In this document: piece after piece, positions 60,801 through 64,000 of the stretch
Layout: each line of letters opens with the position of its first letter
Numbering within the stretch: position 1 is the stretch's first letter
Origin: Aptenodytes patagonicus
Lineage: Eukaryota; Chordata; Aves; Sphenisciformes; Spheniscidae
DNA: 64,000 bases
Assembly (NCBI RefSeq): GCF_965638725.1
Contig: NC_134950.1
Coordinates: 104,768,802-104,832,801 of the forward strand
Direction: 5' to 3'
Notes under the pieces: generated by a model
What the model saw: only the letters and a program-made list of their open reading frames with translations
Databases searched by the model: none
Told to the model about the DNA's origin: nothing
Position numbers and translations under genes: made by a program

Positions 60801-63800
60801 AAAAATCATTGTAATAATAGCCTGCCCTGAATATTTTATGGAAATCAGAGGCATTTACTAACTGCAAGCTCTGTATGTAAGCAAGGGAGTTAATGTGACT
60901 ATAAAAAAAATGAATGTGACTTACCACAGAGACAGCCTCATAAAAATGTTAAGTCAAATTAAAAACAAAATGTAAAAAATCTGTGGCTCATTAAATTGAA
61001 TAGATTGCTATGAGGAATAGGGAGGACATGTGCGTTTATGCCTGTCTATAACATAATTTTCCTTTCTGGTTGTTTTTGTTTTGTTTTAATTTCAAAGTAT
61101 CAGTGTTGTACAAGGCCTATTTCCAACAAAAAGCCATTGCCTTGGTGATAGGTTTGCATGTGTGTAAGTGCCTGTGACTTCTGTCATCAACAAGTAATGG
61201 AATTAAAGAGAAAATGGTAGCAATATACATATGAAACTGTTGGGAATATTAAAAAAGATGTATTTTTCTTCACCTGATACTATTGCACCCTCAAGCTTCT
61301 AAGCAATTAGTTCCTCTCCAGAAAATATTGAATTTCTAATAAGATTTCACACCATTATAGATTGCTGACATCTGACTACCTCAACAGAAACTGCAAAAGG
61401 TGCTTCTAGAGGTTGACCTTGTATGCAGCAGTCTCCTTTACCGATAGGAAATGTGGTAATGCTAGAGCAAGGGAAAAGTTGCCTTAGTCAGCTGCAATAG
61501 CTCAGTCATCTTTATACATAAACAGCTACAAAAATAAGAACTGCATGGCATAATATGAGGCTTTTTCTTCCTTCTCCCTACTTTGGTCATTCACCTCATT
61601 TAGTCTCTGTGTTTCTAAGCATCTAATTTATTCATTTATTTAAATGACAGATCATTAAGACCATTTGCATTTTGAAATCAATAAAGCAGCTCCCGTTCAG
61701 CCACATCTTTTTTAATTCCATGCCTGTTCCAAAACTCAGCCTTCTCTTGGGTACAGCTGGGTCCTAAGGGCTAAACTGTCACAAAGCAAATGCAAAAGTC
61801 CTGGAACGTCTGTCCTGGTCCAGTCATTGCAAACTAAGCATAAGTACACCTACACTCCCTCCTGGAGCAAGTTAAGCAACATGGCTTTCCTGCTGCCAAG
61901 TACTCTTTGCCCACTTTATGTTTTGCAATGTATTCATTTTACTAAAAGCAAACCCAAAGAAACTCACCATGTGCTCGAAGAAAGAGGACGCAAGGTTTAC
62001 CATCATCTTAGTTCCCCACTGGCATTAGTATATTCTGGCTATTGTGATTCAACACTGTAACAATACACACTAACAGCAACAAAAGTTCTCATTTCTTACT
62101 ACAGATTGTGATTTTATCTCCTATTATGCGAGGAATAAACCTACAGGTCCTGTAAAATCTCTGCAAATAAGAAACAAGATGATGTCTCTTTCTTCAGCAC
62201 AGTTTTTGCCTGCTTTGACAACACAGCAGTGATATGGTCTATGTGTCTATGTTTTAACTACAGATAGCTTTTTAATCCTAAAAGTTGTCAGCAGGAAAAC
62301 ATGGACAACAACAGTTTTAGCTCATAATGCACAGCGGATATTCAGCAGTCCAGGTTTATACTCTTTGGCAAGTTCATAATTTTACTGAAAGCAATTCAGA
62401 ACATGATAACAGGAGCGGCTGCCATACCTGATGTTCTGTGCAGCTTTCCCTTTAATTAAGCGTTGGCCTTTTGCTTCCTGTTTTTAGCCAATAGCAAAAC
62501 CAGGAAATTGAAATGATTGCTAACTTCTAAGACCTCATAATACTCAAAACTAGATCTGAAAAACTGTGGAGTGGCTCAACCCATCTCCATTATAGTACTT
62601 TTCCAAATCACAGCGAGAACTCAAACTTCACATTCTGTTATCTCTAGAACTTGTTTTATCGTTTGGATGGGGGGTTACTATGCAAGCCGTGCGACCACAA
62701 TTAAACTGGAATGGGCTTTAAAGTGAGGGTGCTCCCTTACAAGAATTTCTACTAGGCTTCTGAAATTGCTACTTTCCTGTTCAACTTCCTACAGTATACT
62801 ATTTACAGAATGTGGTGCAAACCAAAAAATAAGTAGGTTTGTTCTGTGGGGGGTTTTTTAAACCTTAAAACAAGATGCTGATAATTAAATGTGCCTTTGC
62901 TGTCACTTTCATAAGCCCAAATTCTGCTGAACCAGCTGCACTAGTCTAAGCTCTAAACCTCACATTTCCAGTTGCAATTACTGTTACATATAATACCTTC
63001 AATATTATTTAGGTTTCTAGAAGTGCAATGAGAGTCCAATCATAACTTTAATAGCATGCCTTATAGGTTACAAAAACCAAAGCACCAGTTCACAGTCTAC
63101 TGGATTTGCTCTAAGAAGTGGTGAATTCAAATCTTGCACAAAGAGCTTTCAACACTAAGAAATTCTTTAATCATCTTGATTTGAGAGGATTATGACATGG
63201 AATAGTTGTAATATTAATGGCATGCTGGTGAAATTCTCAGTGTATTAAAAAAAAACATTCAAAGTAAATACACAGCTAGCCCAACTAAACTCGGTTGGAA
63301 GATTAGGTTAAGCTTTAAATACGCTATGAGCATAATTCTTCAGATGTTAAGTCCCAGGAAATAATCACTTTCAAACAGTCTGGAACTCAAAAGAGAGAAG
63401 ATTCCACATAACTGCTAAATTGGCAGCAACGAGGACAGCAAAGAATATGGGATACATTTTCTACTATGAATATTTTCTTTTTATCTATTTCAGTACACTC
63501 CAAAATGTGCATGTGTAAACTCACTGTGCAGTTTATTGGTTTCAGATTAAAATAAATTAATCCCACATCAGTGACAGCCAAATGCAGCCAACCAAAATGC
63601 CAAGAGTCTTTTTCACTGTCCATCAGGAAAAAATAAAATAAAAATCATAAGATGGTGATAAGTGCTTCCCTTACCCAATCCAAAGCCTTTGAGTTTGAAG
63701 GAATTTTTTTGAATAAACCTGCAAAGCCAAGTGAGGAACTGCAAGGACCCTTCAGAGTAGACAGTGGAGCTATACTGATCAATACAGTACTTGGGAGCAA

Positions 63801-64000
63801 TCATTATCACTGTGTTCCTGGAGTTGGCTTTTAGCTCTCCATCAAAAATCCATCTCCGTTTCAGAATAAGACTCCTTACTCTAAAATGAAACTGAAAATG
63901 TCATAATTCAAGGCAGGAATTACATACATGATACATCCAATACTTCAGCATCTGGTCTAAGCTAGATTTCTAATTTCACTGTCAAATGAGAGAATGGGCA

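Larger units (their letters stand above)
54176..64000 (-). other. DCDC2 intron (5' part continues outside)
   Basis: No doublecortin-domain exon or other coding exon was found on -, and splice-like sites near 56.1, 57.5 and 60.2 kb fail on frame or phase. DCDC2 introns are known to be long in mammals, which agrees. The interval holds a purine-rich stretch at 58.78-59.1 kb and AT-rich candidate conserved blocks at 57.6-57.85 and 60.56-60.8 kb. Confidence 0.75.

Noticed and set aside
1-64000. Search for tRNA, rRNA, CRISPR, operons and bacterial features
   Set aside because: Nothing convincing; the window is vertebrate nuclear DNA and prokaryotic feature types do not apply.

Overview
The window looks like nuclear DNA from a bird, probably a neoavian. 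The evidence is a CR1 LINE with the C-terminal part of its second ORF intact, older CR1 pieces, and a solo endogenous-retrovirus LTR of a type common in bird genomes (sense strand starting TGTGCTGGTTTC, 5-bp target duplication). Genes are split by GT-AG introns, and one 1.5-kb CpG island stands in an otherwise AT-rich background.

Layout. From 1 to about 16.1 kb there is intergenic DNA with no gene I can support. A CpG island at 16.13-17.59 kb very probably holds the promoter and first non-coding exon of NRSN1 (neurensin-1, + strand). The NRSN1 protein is complete in two coding exons, 21925-22113 and 23146-23544, giving 195 residues with two membrane spans. From about 24.7 to 36.0 kb is intergenic. 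The 3' end of DCDC2 (doublecortin domain-containing 2) follows on the - strand. Its last three coding exons are, in transcript order, 54075-54175, 40392-40739 and 39014-39121 (stop), and a long AT-rich 3' UTR probably reaches down to about 36.0 kb. The DCDC2 doublecortin-domain exons are not in the window; 54.2-64.0 kb reads as intron.

Mobile DNA sits mostly in the DCDC2 intron 40740-54074: a 5'-truncated CR1 (42571 to about 44.6 kb) with a 650-codon reverse transcriptase ORF, a solo LTR with an ACAAC target duplication (46392-46983), and a degraded CR1-like composite (about 51.57-53.05 kb). All three have their sense strand on -, the same as DCDC2.

How the genes relate: NRSN1 and DCDC2 are tail-to-tail, the arrangement I know from human 6p22. 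Both act in neurons: NRSN1 in vesicle membranes of growing neurites, DCDC2 on microtubules and cilia. I found no undescribed biological system here. The items most worth checking are the CpG-island uORF and G-quadruplex motif, the microsatellite that forms the polypyrimidine tract of an NRSN1 acceptor, the sense-oriented LTR promoter inside DCDC2, the intact CR1 ORF, and several candidate conserved non-coding blocks.
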